From: Duganella dendranthematis
GTDB lineage: Bacteria; Pseudomonadota; Gammaproteobacteria; Burkholderiales; Burkholderiaceae_D
Assembly (NCBI RefSeq): GCF_012849375.1
Contig: NZ_CP051684.1
Coordinates: 4,278,001 to 4,342,000 of the forward strand
Reading direction: 5' to 3'
Length of the DNA stretch: 64,000 nt
Part shown: in pieces, positions 1 through 12,500 of the stretch
Layout of the letters: each line of letters starts with the position of its first letter
Position numbering within the stretch: position 1 is the first letter of the stretch
The notes under the pieces: model-generated
The model's database searches: none
Seen by the model: the letters and a program-made list of their open reading frames with translations, nothing else
What the model was told of the DNA's origin: nothing
Translations under genes and position numbers: made by a program

Positions 1-652
1 AGAACGCCGGCATAGGGAAGGCGTTGATGAAATCGCGGAAAAACATGCGGATGAAGAGGCACAAGCCCACCAGCAGTCCGGTGGCTATCACGGGAGATAG
101 TCGCGAGAACGCTATCATGATCAGCGGGAAAAACAGATAAAACTGCATCTCCAGGCCGATCGACCAGTCTGGCAGTGCAGTGCGGAACGCATAGTGCGGC
201 ACAAAGCTGAACAGGAAGCTGAAATGCATCAGGGCGTTGTCGATGCCTTGGTCGCTGTAGCGTGTCGGGGCAGTGCCAGTGTTCGGCCAGACTTGCGCTA
301 TCGCATGGCGGAAATGGCCCATCTCAGGGCCGACCATCAGTGCCACCAGTAGCACCGGGTAATAGAGTGGTGCAATGCGGAAGAAGCGTCGCAGCCAGAA
401 TTGATACACAGTGCGCGATGACTGCCAAGGCTCCTTGCTCTTGCGCGCGATGTAGTTATGTGCCATCAGGAAGCCCGACAGCAACATGAACAAATCGACC
501 GCGAGGTCGCCCCAGGATAGTAACGGAATGTACTGGCCGCCGGTAAGAATCAGCAGGTGGGACAGCAGCACCCACAGCGCCGCCATGCCGCGCAGGCCGT
601 CTAGCCATGGCAGGTGATTCGGCTCACCCGCTAACGCTGAATTGTTCTCCAT
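1..652 (-). CDS. acyltransferase 3 (OafA/YrhL) family membrane protein, partial
   Basis: The reading frame starts at an ATG (complement of 650-652) and runs off the left edge, giving the first 217 residues. It shows the family hallmarks in order: an LDGLRG start with the R...H pair (GLRGMAALWVLLSHL, about residues 18-33), DLFMLLSGFLM, RRFFRIAPLYY, and WSIGLEMQFYLFFPL. Members are integral inner-membrane enzymes that move acetyl or other acyl groups onto sugars of O-antigen, capsule or other envelope polymers. The acceptor cannot be told from this piece. The C-terminal half, expected to hold more membrane helices, lies outside the window. It is on the same strand as rluE, about 100 bases downstream of it. 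Confidence 0.88.
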   Translation of the reverse strand, partial: MENNSALAGEPNHLPWLDGLRGMAALWVLLSHLLILTGGQYIPLLSWGDLAVDLFMLLSGFLMAHNYIARKSKEPWQSSRTVYQFWLRRFFRIAPLYYPVLLVALMVGPEMGHFRHAIAQVWPNTGTAPTRYSDQGIDNALMHFSFLFSFVPHYAFRTALPDWSIGLEMQFYLFFPLIMIAFSRLSPVIATGLLVGLCLFIRMFFRDFINAFPMPAF

Positions 653-754
653 TGCGCGCTCCGTTTGGTGAAAACAGCAAAATAGTTACTACTACTTAAA
701 TATTAACACCATTGCATTGTTTATTTTGCACCGCGGCGCGCCTTCAGCAAAAAA

Positions 755-1315
755 TCAGGATTTCAGTGCTTGTGGCGCCACTTCTATCCACTCGCCCGGC
801 ATCAAGGGGTGCGTGGCCAGCGAAATCCCGCCGATCGCGGTGCGCACCAACCGCAGCGTCGGCAATCCCACCGCCGCCGTCATGCGCCGCACTTGGCGGT
901 TCTTGCCTTCCTGGAGCGTAATCGCGAGCCAGCTGGTCGGCTGATCGGCGCGTTGGCGGATGGGCGGATTGCGCGGCCACAGCCATTCAGGTTCGGCAAT
1001 GCGCACCGCCTTGCACGGCTGCGTCACAAAATCGCCCAGATTGAGCGGCGCCTGCAGCTTCGCCAGCGCCGCCGCATCGGCCACGCCCTCCACCTGCACC
1101 AGATAAGTCTTGCCCTCCTTGTGATCCGGATGCGCAATCGCGTGCTGCAGCTTGCCGTCGTCGGTCAGCAGCATCAGACCTTCGCTGTCGTAGTCGAGCC
1201 GGCCGGCAGGGTAGATGTTGGGAATGGTCAAATGGTCGGCCAGCGTGGCCTTGCCGTCCTGCGCCGAAAACTGGCACAGCACTTGAAAAGGTTTGTTAAA
1301 GAGAATCAGAGGCAT
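755..1315 (-). CDS. rluE: 23S rRNA pseudouridine(2457) synthase RluE
   Basis: The 186-residue protein is a small RsuA/RluE-type pseudouridine synthase without an N-terminal S4 domain, as expected for RluE. The catalytic aspartate lies in GRLDYDSEGL (about residues 38-47). The RluE-like stretch EWLWPRNPPIRQRA and the C-terminal EGKNRQVRRMTAAVG motif are both present. RluE modifies one uridine in the peptidyl-transferase region of 23S rRNA. The gene is divergent from icd. RluE versus RsuA or RluF is judged from the WLWPRNPPIR segment and the missing S4 domain. Confidence 0.9.
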   Translation of the reverse strand: MPLILFNKPFQVLCQFSAQDGKATLADHLTIPNIYPAGRLDYDSEGLMLLTDDGKLQHAIAHPDHKEGKTYLVQVEGVADAAALAKLQAPLNLGDFVTQPCKAVRIAEPEWLWPRNPPIRQRADQPTSWLAITLQEGKNRQVRRMTAAVGLPTLRLVRTAIGGISLATHPLMPGEWIEVAPQALKS

Positions 1316-1391
1316 TATCGAAAACTGAAATTGGTGTAGGCTTGAAAACCATGGCGCCTCACTACGTACTGGGGCATAATGTAAAACAGGC

Positions 1392-1412
1392 GTCTTATAT
1401 CTTATAGAAGAC
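1392..1412. promoter_or_regulatory. imperfect palindrome upstream of icd, possible operator
   Basis: A 21-base AT-rich imperfect palindrome has arms GTCTT (1392-1396) and AAGAC (1408-1412) with further inner pairing; 8 of 10 pairs match. It also contains the 7-mer TCTTATA twice in tandem. It lies 27 bases before the icd start codon. The position suggests an operator or part of the icd promoter. The regulator is not identified. Confidence 0.35.
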
Positions 1413-1438
1413 TAGTATTTCCCCTCGGAGAACCACGC

Positions 1439-2695
1439 ATGTCCCAACATATCCAAGTACCGGCGGACGGCCAGAAAATTACCGTCAACGCGGATTTTTC
1501 CCTGAATGTACCAGATAACCCGATCATTCCCTATATCGTTGGCGATGGCACCGGCCGTGACGTCACGCCGGTGATGCTGAAAGTGGTCGATGCGGCAGTG
1601 GCCAAGTCCTACGGTGGGCGTCGTCAGATCAAGTGGATGGAGATTTTCGCCGGTGAAAAATCGACCCAGGTCTATGGTCCGGACGTGTCCCTGCCCGAGG
1701 AAACCCTGGCGGCGGTCAAGGATTATGTGGTCTCGATCAAGGGCCCGCTGACCACGCCGGTGGGCGGCGGCTTCCGCTCGCTGAATGTGACGCTGCGTCA
1801 GAAGCTGGACCTGTACGTGTGCCTGCGTCCGGTGCGCTATTTTACCGGTGTGCCGTCGCCGCTGAAAGAGCCGGAAAAAACCAATATGGTGATCTTCCGC
1901 GAAAACTCGGAAGACATCTACGCCGGCATCGAATTCGCGCAGGGTTCGGACGGCGCCAAGCGTCTGATCGATTTCCTGGTCAAGGAACTGGGCGTCAACA
2001 AGATCCGCTTCCCTGAGACTTCCGGCCTGGGCATCAAGCCGGTATCGGTGGAGGGCACCGAGCGCCTGATGCGCAAGGCGATCCAATATGCCATCGACCA
2101 TGACAAGCCATCGGTGACGATTGTCCACAAGGGCAACATCATGAAGTACACCGAAGGCGGCTTCCGTGACTGGGCCTACGCGCTGGCGCAGAAAGAATTC
2201 GACGCCGAGTTGATCGACGGCGGCCCATGGTGCAAGGTCAAGAATCCGAAGACCGGCCGCGACATCCTGATCAAGGATTCGATCGCCGACGCCTTCCTGC
2301 AGCAGATCCTGCTGCGTCCGGCCGAGTACAGCGTGATCGCCACCTTGAACCTGAACGGCGACTACATGTCGGACGCGCTGGCGGCGCAAGTCGGCGGCAT
2401 CGGCATCGCGCCGGGCGCGAATATGTCGGACTCGGTGGCGATGTTTGAAGCGACCCACGGCACCTCGCCGAAATACGCCGGCAAGGATTACGTGAATCCT
2501 GGCTCGCTGATCCTGTCGGCGGAAATGATGCTGCGCCACATGGGCTGGACCGAAGCGGCCGACCTGATCATCAAGGCCATGGGCAAGGCCATCACCTCCA
2601 AGCACGTCACCTACGACTTTGCGCGCCTGATGGAAAACGCGGTGCAGGTCTCGTGTTCCGGCTTTGGCGACGTGGTGATTGAGCAGATGGAATAA
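1439..2695 (+). CDS. icd: NADP-dependent isocitrate dehydrogenase
   Basis: The 418-residue protein is collinear with the E. coli-type homodimeric enzyme. It oxidatively decarboxylates isocitrate to 2-oxoglutarate with NADP in the TCA cycle. The substrate-binding segment [12 protein letters not shown] contains Ser114, equivalent to the serine that isocitrate dehydrogenase kinase phosphorylates in enterobacteria. NADP choice is supported by the Lys-Tyr pair in [22 protein letters not shown] and the magnesium-binding region are intact. The ATG has GGAGAA a few bases upstream. The gene stands alone and ends in a strong hairpin terminator. Confidence 0.97.
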   Translation: MSQHIQVPADGQKITVNADFSLNVPDNPIIPYIVGDGTGRDVTPVMLKVVDAAVAKSYGGRRQIKWMEIFAGEKSTQVYGPDVSLPEETLAAVKDYVVSIKGPLTTPVGGGFRSLNVTLRQKLDLYVCLRPVRYFTGVPSPLKEPEKTNMVIFRENSEDIYAGIEFAQGSDGAKRLIDFLVKELGVNKIRFPETSGLGIKPVSVEGTERLMRKAIQYAIDHDKPSVTIVHKGNIMKYTEGGFRDWAYALAQKEFDAELIDGGPWCKVKNPKTGRDILIKDSIADAFLQQILLRPAEYSVIATLNLNGDYMSDALAAQVGGIGIAPGANMSDSVAMFEATHGTSPKYAGKDYVNPGSLILSAEMMLRHMGWTEAADLIIKAMGKAITSKHVTYDFARLMENAVQVSCSGFGDVVIEQME

Positions 2696-2719
2696 AAAAA
2701 GCGGCCTCGGCCGCTTTTT
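2696..2719. terminator. bidirectional terminator between icd and rfbD
   Basis: AAAAAGCGGC (2696-2705) and GCCGCTTTTT (2710-2719) form a 10-bp stem around a four-base loop. The T-run ends icd on the plus strand. The A-run reads as T on the minus strand, so the same hairpin can end the convergent rmlBACD operon. Confidence 0.9.
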
Positions 2720-2731
2720 CTTTTTGCGCGC

Positions 2732-3589
2732 TTAGCGCATGCAGAGTTGCAATGCCGTCTTCCAGTCCGGCAGATGACAGAAGCGCGTCATCAGGCGCTC
2801 GGACGACATCACCGAGAACTGCGGTCGCTTGGCCGGAGTAGGGTAGTCGGCGGTGGTAATCGGCAGCACATTGCACGACAAGCCAGCCTCCTCGATGATG
2901 GCCTGGGTAAACTCGTGCCACGTGGTCTGGCCCTGCGCGCTCAGGTGATAGATACCGCTGTTCTGGTCCCACCACGCATTGCCGCCGGCGTGCGCCTGCG
3001 ACAGCACCTGCGCCGTGGTATCGGCGATGGTGCGGCTCCAGGTCGGCGCGCCGTGCTGATCGGCCACCACGCGCAGTTCGTCGCGCTCCTTGGCCAGGCG
3101 CAGCATGGTCAGCAGGAAGTTCTTGCCGCGCATGCCGTACACCCAGCTGGTGCGGAAGATCAGGTGCGGAATGCCGGCTGCGGCAATCGCCTGCTCGCCG
3201 GCCAGCTTGCTGGCGCCGTACACGCTCAGCGGACCGACCGCATCGTCTTCCACCCGCGCGGACGGCTGCGAGCCGTCGAACACGTAGTCGGTCGAATAGT
3301 GCACCAGCGCCGCGCCGAGCTTTTTCGCTTCTTCCGCCATCACGCCTGGCGCTTCGGCGTTGATGCGATAAGCCAGTTCCGACTCGCTCTCGGCCTTGTC
3401 CACCGCCGTGTAGGCGGCCGGATTGACGATCAGTTGCGGCTTGACGCTGCGGATCACCTCGCGCACCTGGTCCAGATTGGACAGGTCCATAACGTTGCGG
3501 TCCACGGCTACCACTTCACCCACGCCTTGCAGGCTGCGCGCCAGTTCGTAACCGACCTGGCCGGTGCTGCCGGTTAGCAGCACTTTCAT
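2732..3589 (-). CDS. rfbD: dTDP-4-dehydrorhamnose reductase (RmlD)
   Basis: The 285-residue short-chain dehydrogenase begins with the nucleotide-binding [16 protein letters not shown]. It has the catalytic YGASKLAGEQ (Tyr-x3-Lys) and YVFDGSQ, typical of RmlD. It reduces dTDP-4-keto-L-rhamnose to dTDP-L-rhamnose, the last step of the pathway. The start at 3589 was chosen because it begins the Rossmann motif and overlaps the rfbC stop codon by four bases (ATGA). A 36-residue upstream extension in frame looks non-coding and overlaps rfbC. Last gene of the rml operon. Confidence 0.95.
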   Translation of the reverse strand: MKVLLTGSTGQVGYELARSLQGVGEVVAVDRNVMDLSNLDQVREVIRSVKPQLIVNPAAYTAVDKAESESELAYRINAEAPGVMAEEAKKLGAALVHYSTDYVFDGSQPSARVEDDAVGPLSVYGASKLAGEQAIAAAGIPHLIFRTSWVYGMRGKNFLLTMLRLAKERDELRVVADQHGAPTWSRTIADTTAQVLSQAHAGGNAWWDQNSGIYHLSAQGQTTWHEFTQAIIEEAGLSCNVLPITTADYPTPAKRPQFSVMSSERLMTRFCHLPDWKTALQLCMR

Positions 3590-4134
3590 GCGAACACCTC
3601 GGCGTTGGCCAGCAGCGAGGCCGCCTGGTCCTTGCCGGACAGCAGCGGCGCCGCTTCCAGCGCCGGCCAGTCGATGCCGATCGCCGGGTCGTTCCACAGG
3701 ATGGCGCGCTCATGCTCAGGCGCCCAGTAGTCGGTGGTCTTGTACAGGAACTCGGCGGAATCGGACGTCACCACAAAGCCGTGCGCGAAGCCGGGCGGTA
3801 TCCACACCTGGCGCTTGTTCTCGGCCGACAGTTCAATGCCGAACCACTGGCCGAAGGTCGGCGAGCTCTTGCGGATATCGACGGCGACATCAAACACCGA
3901 GCCGGCGGTGGCGCGCACCAGCTTGCCCTGGGCTTGCTGGATCTGATAGTGCAGGCCGCGCAGCACGCCTTTGGACGAGCGCGAGTGGTTGTCCTGCACG
4001 AATTCACCGGTAAAGCCGGTCAGCTCACCAAAACGCTTGGCGTTGAAACTCTCAAAGAAAAAACCACGGTCATCGCCAAAAACCTTCGGCTCCAGCACCA
4101 GCAGGCCTTCCAGTGGCGTCTTAATCACATTCAT
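3586..4134 (-). CDS. rfbC: dTDP-4-dehydrorhamnose 3,5-epimerase (RmlC)
   Basis: At 182 residues it has normal length for this cupin-fold epimerase. Typical segments are visible: [37 protein letters not shown] with the catalytic histidine region, and [12 protein letters not shown]. It epimerises dTDP-4-keto-6-deoxyglucose at C3 and C5. It overlaps rfbA upstream and rfbD downstream by four bases each, so translation is probably coupled through the whole operon. Confidence 0.96.
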   Translation of the reverse strand: MNVIKTPLEGLLVLEPKVFGDDRGFFFESFNAKRFGELTGFTGEFVQDNHSRSSKGVLRGLHYQIQQAQGKLVRATAGSVFDVAVDIRKSSPTFGQWFGIELSAENKRQVWIPPGFAHGFVVTSDSAEFLYKTTDYWAPEHERAILWNDPAIGIDWPALEAAPLLSGKDQAASLLANAEVFA

Positions 4135-5033
4135 CGTTGTACCACCTTATCTTCCAAAATTTGCAGCAGATACTGACCATAATTATTCTTCTTCAGCGGC
4201 TCGGCCAGCTTGCGCAACTGGTCGGCGTTGATATAGCCCTTTCGGTAAGCGATCTCTTCCGGGCAGGCCACTTTCAGGCCCTGGCGTTTTTCAATCGTGG
4301 CGATGAACTGGCCGGCCTCCAGCAGCGAGTCGTGGGTGCCGGTGTCCAGCCAGGCCATGCCGCGGCCCATCACTTCCACATTCAACTGCCCCTTGTCGAG
4401 ATACACCTTGTTGACGTCGGTAATTTCCAGTTCGCCGCGCGCCGATGGCTTAATGCTGGCGGCGATGTCGCACACCTGGCTGTCGTAGAAGTACAGGCCG
4501 GTCACCGCGTAGTTCGATTTCGGCTGTTTCGGCTTCTCTTCGATCGATACGGCAGTGCTGTTGTCATCGAACTCGACCACGCCGTAGCGTTCCGGGTCTT
4601 GCACATGGTAGGCGAATACCGTGGCGCCGTCGGTCTGCTCGGTGGCGTGGCGCAGCAGTGCATCGAGGTCGTTACCGTAGTAGATATTATCGCCCAGGAT
4701 CAGCGCCGATGGTGCATCGCCGACGAACTCTTTACCGATGATGAAGGCCTGCGCCAGGCCGTCCGGCGATGGCTGCACGGCGTAGCTGATGCTGATGCCC
4801 CATTGGCTGCCGTCGCCCAGCAGATCCTTGAAGCGCGGCGTGTCCTGCGGCGTGGAAATGATCAGCACTTCACGGATGCCTGCCAGCATCAGCGTGGTCA
4901 GCGGATGATAAATCATCGGCTTGTCGTAGATCGGCAGCAGCTGCTTGGAAACGCTCATCGTCACCGGATACAGCCGGGTGCCGGAACCGCCTGCCAGGAT
5001 GATGCCCTTGCGATTAGAAACTGGTGTGTTCAT
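4131..5033 (-). CDS. rfbA: glucose-1-phosphate thymidylyltransferase (RmlA)
   Basis: This 300-residue nucleotidyltransferase carries the signature [18 protein letters not shown] near the N-terminus, then [24 protein letters not shown] and EEKPKQPKS. It joins dTTP and glucose-1-phosphate to give dTDP-glucose, the committed and normally feedback-inhibited step of rhamnose synthesis. It is the second gene of rfbB-rfbA-rfbC-rfbD, with four-base overlaps on both sides. Confidence 0.97.
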   Translation of the reverse strand: MNTPVSNRKGIILAGGSGTRLYPVTMSVSKQLLPIYDKPMIYHPLTTLMLAGIREVLIISTPQDTPRFKDLLGDGSQWGISISYAVQPSPDGLAQAFIIGKEFVGDAPSALILGDNIYYGNDLDALLRHATEQTDGATVFAYHVQDPERYGVVEFDDNSTAVSIEEKPKQPKSNYAVTGLYFYDSQVCDIAASIKPSARGELEITDVNKVYLDKGQLNVEVMGRGMAWLDTGTHDSLLEAGQFIATIEKRQGLKVACPEEIAYRKGYINADQLRKLAEPLKKNNYGQYLLQILEDKVVQR

Positions 5034-6100
5034 TGCTGGCCCTCGCGGTTAAAGTAATTGGTTTCCACCCACTTGGCGTAGCTGCCGGACTGCACGTCGG
5101 CCACCCAGGCTTGATTATCCAGATACCACTGCACCGTCTTGGCGATGCCGCTCTGGAAGGTCTCGGCCGGTTTCCAGCCCAGTTCGCGCTCCAGCTTGCG
5201 CGCGTCGATCGCGTAGCGGCGGTCATGGCCCGGACGGTCTTTGACGAAGGTGATTTGGTCGCGGTAGCTGCCTTCGGCTTTCGGCTTCAGCTTGTCCAGC
5301 ATGTCGCACAAAGTATGGACGACATCCAGATTGGCCATTTCGTTCCAGCCGCCGACGTTATACGTCTCTCCCAGGCGGCCGGCTTCCAGCACGCGGCGGA
5401 TCGCTGCGGCGTGGTCGGTGACGTACAGCCAGTCACGCACCTGCTGGCCGTCGCCATAGATCGGCAGCGGCTTGCCGGCTTGCGCGTTGGCGATAATCAG
5501 CGGAATCAGTTTTTCCGGGAAATGGTACGGACCGTAGTTGTTGGAGCAATTGGTGGTTAGCACCGGCAGACCGTAGGTGTGGAAGTACGAACGCACCAGG
5601 TGGTCCGAGGCTGCCTTGGATGCCGAATACGGGCTGTTCGGCGCAAACGCGGTGGTTTCGCTGAACGGCGCATCGTCCGGGCCAAGCGTGCCATACACCT
5701 CGTCAGTGGACACGTGCAGGAAGCGGAATGCCGCTTTTTCGTCCTCCGGCAGCGCCGACCAGTAGGCGCGCGCAGCTTCCAGCAGGCTGAAAGTGCCGTT
5801 GATGTTGGTGTTGATGAATTCACCCGGTCCGACGATGGAGCGGTCGACATGGCTTTCGGCCGCGAAGTGCACCACGGCGCGCGGCTTGTGTTGTTGAAAC
5901 AACGCCAGCACCTGCGCCTGGTCGCAAATATCGCCGCGCACAAAGGTGTGGCGCGCGTCCTGTTTCAGCGACGCCAGATTGTTCAGATTGCCGGCATAAG
6001 TCAACTTGTCGAAGTTGAGAACCGGCTCGTCGGATTGGGCTAGCCAGTCGAGCACAAAATTGGAACCAATGAACCCCGCGCCACCTGTCACAAAAATCAT
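5030..6100 (-). CDS. rfbB: dTDP-glucose 4,6-dehydratase (RmlB)
   Basis: This 356-residue extended short-chain dehydrogenase has the NAD-binding [12 protein letters not shown] at residues 5-16, the [12 protein letters not shown] segment, and the catalytic [12 protein letters not shown]. It converts dTDP-glucose to dTDP-4-keto-6-deoxyglucose. It is the first gene of the minus-strand operon. About 225 bases separate it from the cspA-type gene upstream, so the operon promoter should lie between about 6101 and 6250, but I could not pick a convincing -35/-10 pair. Confidence 0.97.
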   Translation of the reverse strand: MIFVTGGAGFIGSNFVLDWLAQSDEPVLNFDKLTYAGNLNNLASLKQDARHTFVRGDICDQAQVLALFQQHKPRAVVHFAAESHVDRSIVGPGEFINTNINGTFSLLEAARAYWSALPEDEKAAFRFLHVSTDEVYGTLGPDDAPFSETTAFAPNSPYSASKAASDHLVRSYFHTYGLPVLTTNCSNNYGPYHFPEKLIPLIIANAQAGKPLPIYGDGQQVRDWLYVTDHAAAIRRVLEAGRLGETYNVGGWNEMANLDVVHTLCDMLDKLKPKAEGSYRDQITFVKDRPGHDRRYAIDARKLERELGWKPAETFQSGIAKTVQWYLDNQAWVADVQSGSYAKWVETNYFNREGQQ

Positions 6101-6255
6101 TTGTTATACCCGCATGAAAGTTGAATTAGTTATAAGCATGATTTTACGACAAACGCATCTTGCACCGCACAAAATATTAGACTGAACAGAAAATTGAGGT
6201 GGGCGGATGTGTGGCCCAAAAAATACAGATGGCGCTTTGCACGGCACAATGAACA

Positions 6256-6287
6256 ACGGCCCGGACGAAATAAATCGACCGGGCCGT
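6256..6287 (-). terminator. probable terminator of the cold-shock gene
   Basis: ACGGCCCGG (6256-6264) pairs perfectly with CCGGGCCGT (6279-6287) across a 14-base AT-rich loop. It lies about 40 bases past the stop codon of the minus-strand cold-shock gene. The T-tract on that strand is weak and interrupted, so it may stabilise the 3' end as much as terminate. Confidence 0.65.
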
Positions 6288-6326
6288 AGGGCTGTTCTCC
6301 GGAGTGCGGAGTGCAGGAGGCTGAAA

Positions 6327-6530
6327 TTAGCCAGCCTGGATATTGGAAGCTTGCTTGCCTTTAGGGCCTTGCGTGACTTCGAACTGAACTTTTTGACCTT
6401 CTTTCAAGGTCTTAAAACCGTTCATGTTGATTGCGGAGAAGTGAGCGAACAAATCTTCACCGCCGTCATCTGGAGTGATGAAGCCAAAGCCTTTGGAATC
6501 ATTGAACCACTTAACAGTACCAGTTGCCAT
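6327..6530 (-). CDS. CspA-family cold-shock protein
   Basis: At 67 residues it is a full-length single cold-shock domain with both RNA-binding motifs: KGFGFI (RNP1, residues 13-18) and DLFAHF (RNP2-like, residues 26-31). Such proteins bind single-stranded RNA and DNA and act as RNA chaperones or antiterminators. The gene is monocistronic, with a hairpin downstream and a candidate promoter about 120 bases upstream. That implies a leader of roughly 110 bases, as is common for cold-induced csp genes. The domain alone does not show whether it is cold-inducible. Confidence 0.95.
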   Translation of the reverse strand: MATGTVKWFNDSKGFGFITPDDGGEDLFAHFSAINMNGFKTLKEGQKVQFEVTQGPKGKQASNIQAG

Positions 6531-6855
6531 AAAAAGAACTTTCTAAATTAAAACTAGATCACACGAGCCATAAAAGCAAGAAGCTTCCTGCCCCTCTCCT
6601 CACGCCCACTTCTTATCAACGTGTACATTTCTGCACGAAGCCGATAACGCATTGTTAGCGGACCAATTTTGAATGTCAAGCAGATTTGTATGCATTTTGC
6701 TACTTTTCCCACGATTGGTGAAAACACAACTCTTGATTTTGCGGAATAGGGCGCCATCTGCGTCAAGTTCAGAAAGCGCGTAAGATGGAAAACAATTGGA
6801 TATGTGCAGCGAAATGCACATTGCATCAACCCCGAAAGCATTAGAATATAAGCGT
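6531..6855. other. divergent intergenic region between csp and clpS
   Basis: This 325-base AT-rich stretch has no supported gene. It holds the presumed csp leader and promoter on the minus strand and the clpS promoter region on the plus strand. Just before clpS, TAGAATATAAG (6842-6852) resembles a -10 region, but there is no purine-rich ribosome binding site, so the clpS mRNA may have a very short leader. Confidence 0.5.
6651..6679 (-). promoter_or_regulatory. candidate sigma-70 promoter of the cold-shock gene
   Basis: On the minus strand, TTGACA (complement of 6674-6679, a perfect -35) is followed after 17 bases by AACAAT (complement of 6651-6656, 4 of 6 matches to the -10). Transcription would begin near 6644 and give a leader of about 114 bases. 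Confidence 0.5.
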
Positions 6856-7143
6856 ATGGCAACCAAGCATGACACCGAAACCCTCTTGGAGCGGCAAGCG
6901 CTGAAGCCGCCACCGTTGTACCAGGTGGCGCTGCTCAATGACGACTACACACCGATGGAGTTCGTGGTGGCCGTGATTCAGGAGTATTTCAATAAAGACC
7001 GTGAAACAGCCACGCAAATAATGCTCAGTGTTCACCGCTACGGCAAAGGAGTGTGCGGCGTGTTCTCAAAAGATATAGCCTGTACCAAAGTGGAGTTTGT
7101 TTTAACGCATGCGCGCAAGGCAGGCCACCCCTGCAATGCGTGA
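6856..7143 (+). CDS. clpS: ATP-dependent Clp protease adaptor ClpS, C-terminus frameshifted
   Basis: ClpS delivers N-degron substrates to ClpA. The protein as read has 95 residues and a normal core: [20 protein letters not shown] and the helix with [23 protein letters not shown]. The end is abnormal, reading GHPCNA then stop. Adding one C to the four-base C-run at 7128-7131 restores the usual ending [11 protein letters not shown], and its stop codon then overlaps the clpA ATG as ATGA. So either this genome lost one base or the sequence has a homopolymer error. The start at 6856 ([13 protein letters not shown]) fits family length; an ATG 60 bases upstream would add an unlikely extension. Confidence 0.85.
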   Translation: MATKHDTETLLERQALKPPPLYQVALLNDDYTPMEFVVAVIQEYFNKDRETATQIMLSVHRYGKGVCGVFSKDIACTKVEFVLTHARKAGHPCNA

Positions 7144-7153
7144 TGGAGGAAGT

Positions 7154-9460
<2,307 letters not shown>

Positions 9461-9463
9461 GCA

Positions 9464-9491
9464 AAAGCCCGCTTCCCAGCGGGCTTTTTTT
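9464..9491 (+). terminator. intrinsic terminator after clpA
   Basis: AAAGCCCGC (9464-9472) and GCGGGCTTT (9479-9487) form a 9-bp stem with a six-base loop, followed by a T-run to 9491. It starts three bases after the clpA stop. Confidence 0.93.
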
Positions 9492-9560
9492 CGTCTATAC
9501 GCGCCGGACAGGCTGTGCCAGAATGGTCGTTACATTCGACAACCTTTCCGACACCGTCCC

Positions 9561-12500
9561 ATGAACCTGTCCCGCCCGCTTGTCCTGATGCTGCTGTCCG
9601 CCGGTCTGCTGTCCGCCGCCGCCGTTGCCACCGCCGCCGATGCCTACTACCGCTATCCCGCCATCCGTGGCGACGCCGTCATCTTCACCGCCGAGGGCGA
9701 CCTGTGGAAGACCTCGGCGCATGGCGGCCAGGCGCAGCGCCTGACCACGCACCCGTCGGCCGAGACCAACGCCGCCATCTCGCGCGACGGCCAGTGGGTG
9801 GCCTTCTCGGCCTCGTACGAAGGCGCGCAGGAAGCCTACGTGATGCCGCTGGCGGGCGGCCTGCCCAAGCGGCTGACGTTTGAAAACGGCGCCGTCACGG
9901 TGCTGGGCTGGACCGCGCAGGGCGAGGTGCTGGTCAGCATGGCGGGCGGCACCGGTCCGGGCCGCAGTTTCGTCATCGCCGCCGTCAAGCCGAACGACCT
10001 GGCGCGCCGCATCTTCCCGCTGGCCGACGCCAACGACGCCGTGCTGGCCGACGACGGCAAGACGCTGTACTTCACCCGCAACGGCCTGGCGCTGACCAAC
10101 GACAACGTCAAGCTGTATCGCGGCGGCGCCTATGCGCAGCTGTGGCGCTACGACATCAGCGGCAATGGCGGCGCCAGCGAAGCGGTGCAACTGCTGGCCT
10201 CGGACAGCGGCAACAACAAGCGCCCGATGTGGTGGCAGGGCCGCGTCTACTTCATCAGCGACCGCGGCGGCTCGGACAATCTGTGGAGCATGGCCGCCGA
10301 CGGCAGCGATCCGCGTCCGCTGACCCAGCACACCGACTGGGACGTACGCAACGCCGCCATGGGCGACGGTCGCATCGTCTACCAACTGGGCGCCGATCTG
10401 CACGTGCTGGACCTGAGCGCCAACAAGGATGAAAAGCTGGCGATCGACCTGGTGTCCGACTTCGACCAGCAACGCACCCGCCAGATCCGCTCGCCGCTGG
10501 AAACCTTGACCAACGTCCAAATCGCCGGCAAGTACGAACGCATCGTGCTGACCGCGCGCGGCCGTGTCAGCGTGGCCGGCACCGGCGCCCAGCGCCGTGT
10601 CGAAATCGCGATCCCGGAGGGCGCGCGCGCCCGCGACGCCGTCTTCAGCCACGACGATAAAGCCGTCTACGCCATCGTCGACACCACCGGCGAAAACGAA
10701 ATCTGGAAATTCGCCGCCGACGGTTCCGGCAAAGGCGAACAGCTGACCCGCGACGGCACCAACCACCGCTGGAAACTGTACCCGTCGCCGGACGGCCGCT
10801 GGCTGGGCCACACCGACAAGAAAGGCCGCTTCTGGGTGCTGGACCTGGCCACCAAAACCAACACCATCATCGACGACGCCGGCAAGACCGGCGCCGGCGA
10901 TTACGAGGAAATCCTGTGGTCGCCGGACAGCAAAAACCTGGCGCTGGTGCGCGCCGGCAGCACCGAGCAGCGCGACCAGATCGGCCTCTACAACCTAGAT
11001 GCGAAGACGCTCAATTTCGTCACCAGCGACCGTTACACCTCGCGTTCGCCGGTGTTCTCGCCGGACGGTAAATGGCTGTACTTCCTGTCGGCGCGCAACT
11101 TCACGCTGGCCAACGGCTCGCCGTGGGGCGATCGGAATATGGGCCCGGTGTTCGACAAGCGCACCGGCATCTACGCGTTGGCGCTGCAACCGGACAACCG
11201 CTTCCCGTTCAAGCCGGACGATGAACTGAGCAAGCCGGCCGACAAGCCGGCCGAAGGCGCAACCGAGCAGGCGGCCGAAAAGGCGGCTGAAAAAGCCGCC
11301 GAAAAAGTCGTCGCCAAAGCCGCTGTCGCCAAGCCGTCCGGCAAAGCGCTGCCGGCCATCGTCTACGCGGGCCTGGCCGAGCGCCTGTACGAAGTGCCGC
11401 TGGCAGCGGGTAACTATCGCGGCCTGCAAATCGACGACAAGCGTCTGTACTTCATCGACGCCGACGGCGCTGACGGCAAGGCCGCGCTGAAAACGCTGGC
11501 CATCGCCAGCAACGAGCCGAAGCCGGAAGTGTTTGCGGCCGGCGTGCGCGAGTTCGATCTGTCGACCGACAAGAAGCACGTCTACTACCGCACGCTGGCC
11601 GCCACCGGTCCGGGCGACATGCTGGTGGTGGAGGCGGGCGCCAAGGCGCCGGCGGATGTCAGCAAGGCCAAGGTCAAGGTGGATGACTGGACCTTTGTTT
11701 CCAATCCGCGGCTGGAGTGGAAGCAGATGTTCAACGACGCCTGGCGCATGCACCGCGACTTCCTGTACGACGTCAAGATGCGCGGCGCCGACTGGCCTGC
11801 GGTGCGGGCCAAGTACGCGCCGCTGGTGGACCGCGTGACCGACCGCGCGGAACTCAACGACGTGCTGGGTATGATGATCAGCGAAGTCGGCGCGCTGCAC
11901 TCGCAGATCGCGCCGGGCGACATCCGCCGCTCGACACCGGAAGGCACGCCGGCCGGCCTGGGCGCGCTGCTGACGCGCACGGCGGACGGCTATCGCGTCG
12001 ATCACATCTACGCCAGCGAACCGGAACTGCCAACGCAACGCGGCCCGCTGGCGCAAGCCGGTGTCGATGTGAAGGAGGGCGACATCATCACCGCCGTCAA
12101 CGGCAAGCCGGTGCTGGAAGCGCGCGACATCGCCGACCTGCTGCTCAACCAGGCCGACAAGCAGGTGCTGCTGCAGGTGAAGCGCAAGAACGACACGCGC
12201 CAGGTGATCGTGCTGCCGGTGAACATGACCAAGCAGTTCGCGCTGCGCTACAGCGACTGGGAACAATCGCGCGCGCGCCAGGTCGATGTTGCGTCCAAGG
12301 GCCGCATCGGCTATCTGCATCTGCGCGCCATGGGCGCCAACGACATCGCCGCTTTCGCGCGCGACTTCTACGCCAACGTCAACCGCGAAGGCCTGATCAT
12401 CGACGTCCGCCGCAACAACGGCGGCAATATCGATAGCTGGATCATCGAAAAACTGCTGCGCAAGGCGTGGGCCTTCTGGGCGCCGCCGGGCGTGGCGCCT

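Noticed and set aside
3590..3697. N-terminal extension of rfbD upstream of the chosen start
   Set aside because: It would overlap rfbC by over 100 bases and is unlike the family; the internal ATG begins the NAD(P)-binding motif and gives the four-base overlap typical of this operon.
11271..11306. Tandem 12-base units considered as a CRISPR or mobile-element repeat
   Set aside because: Units are in frame, contiguous and encode A-A-E-K inside a protease; there are no spacers.
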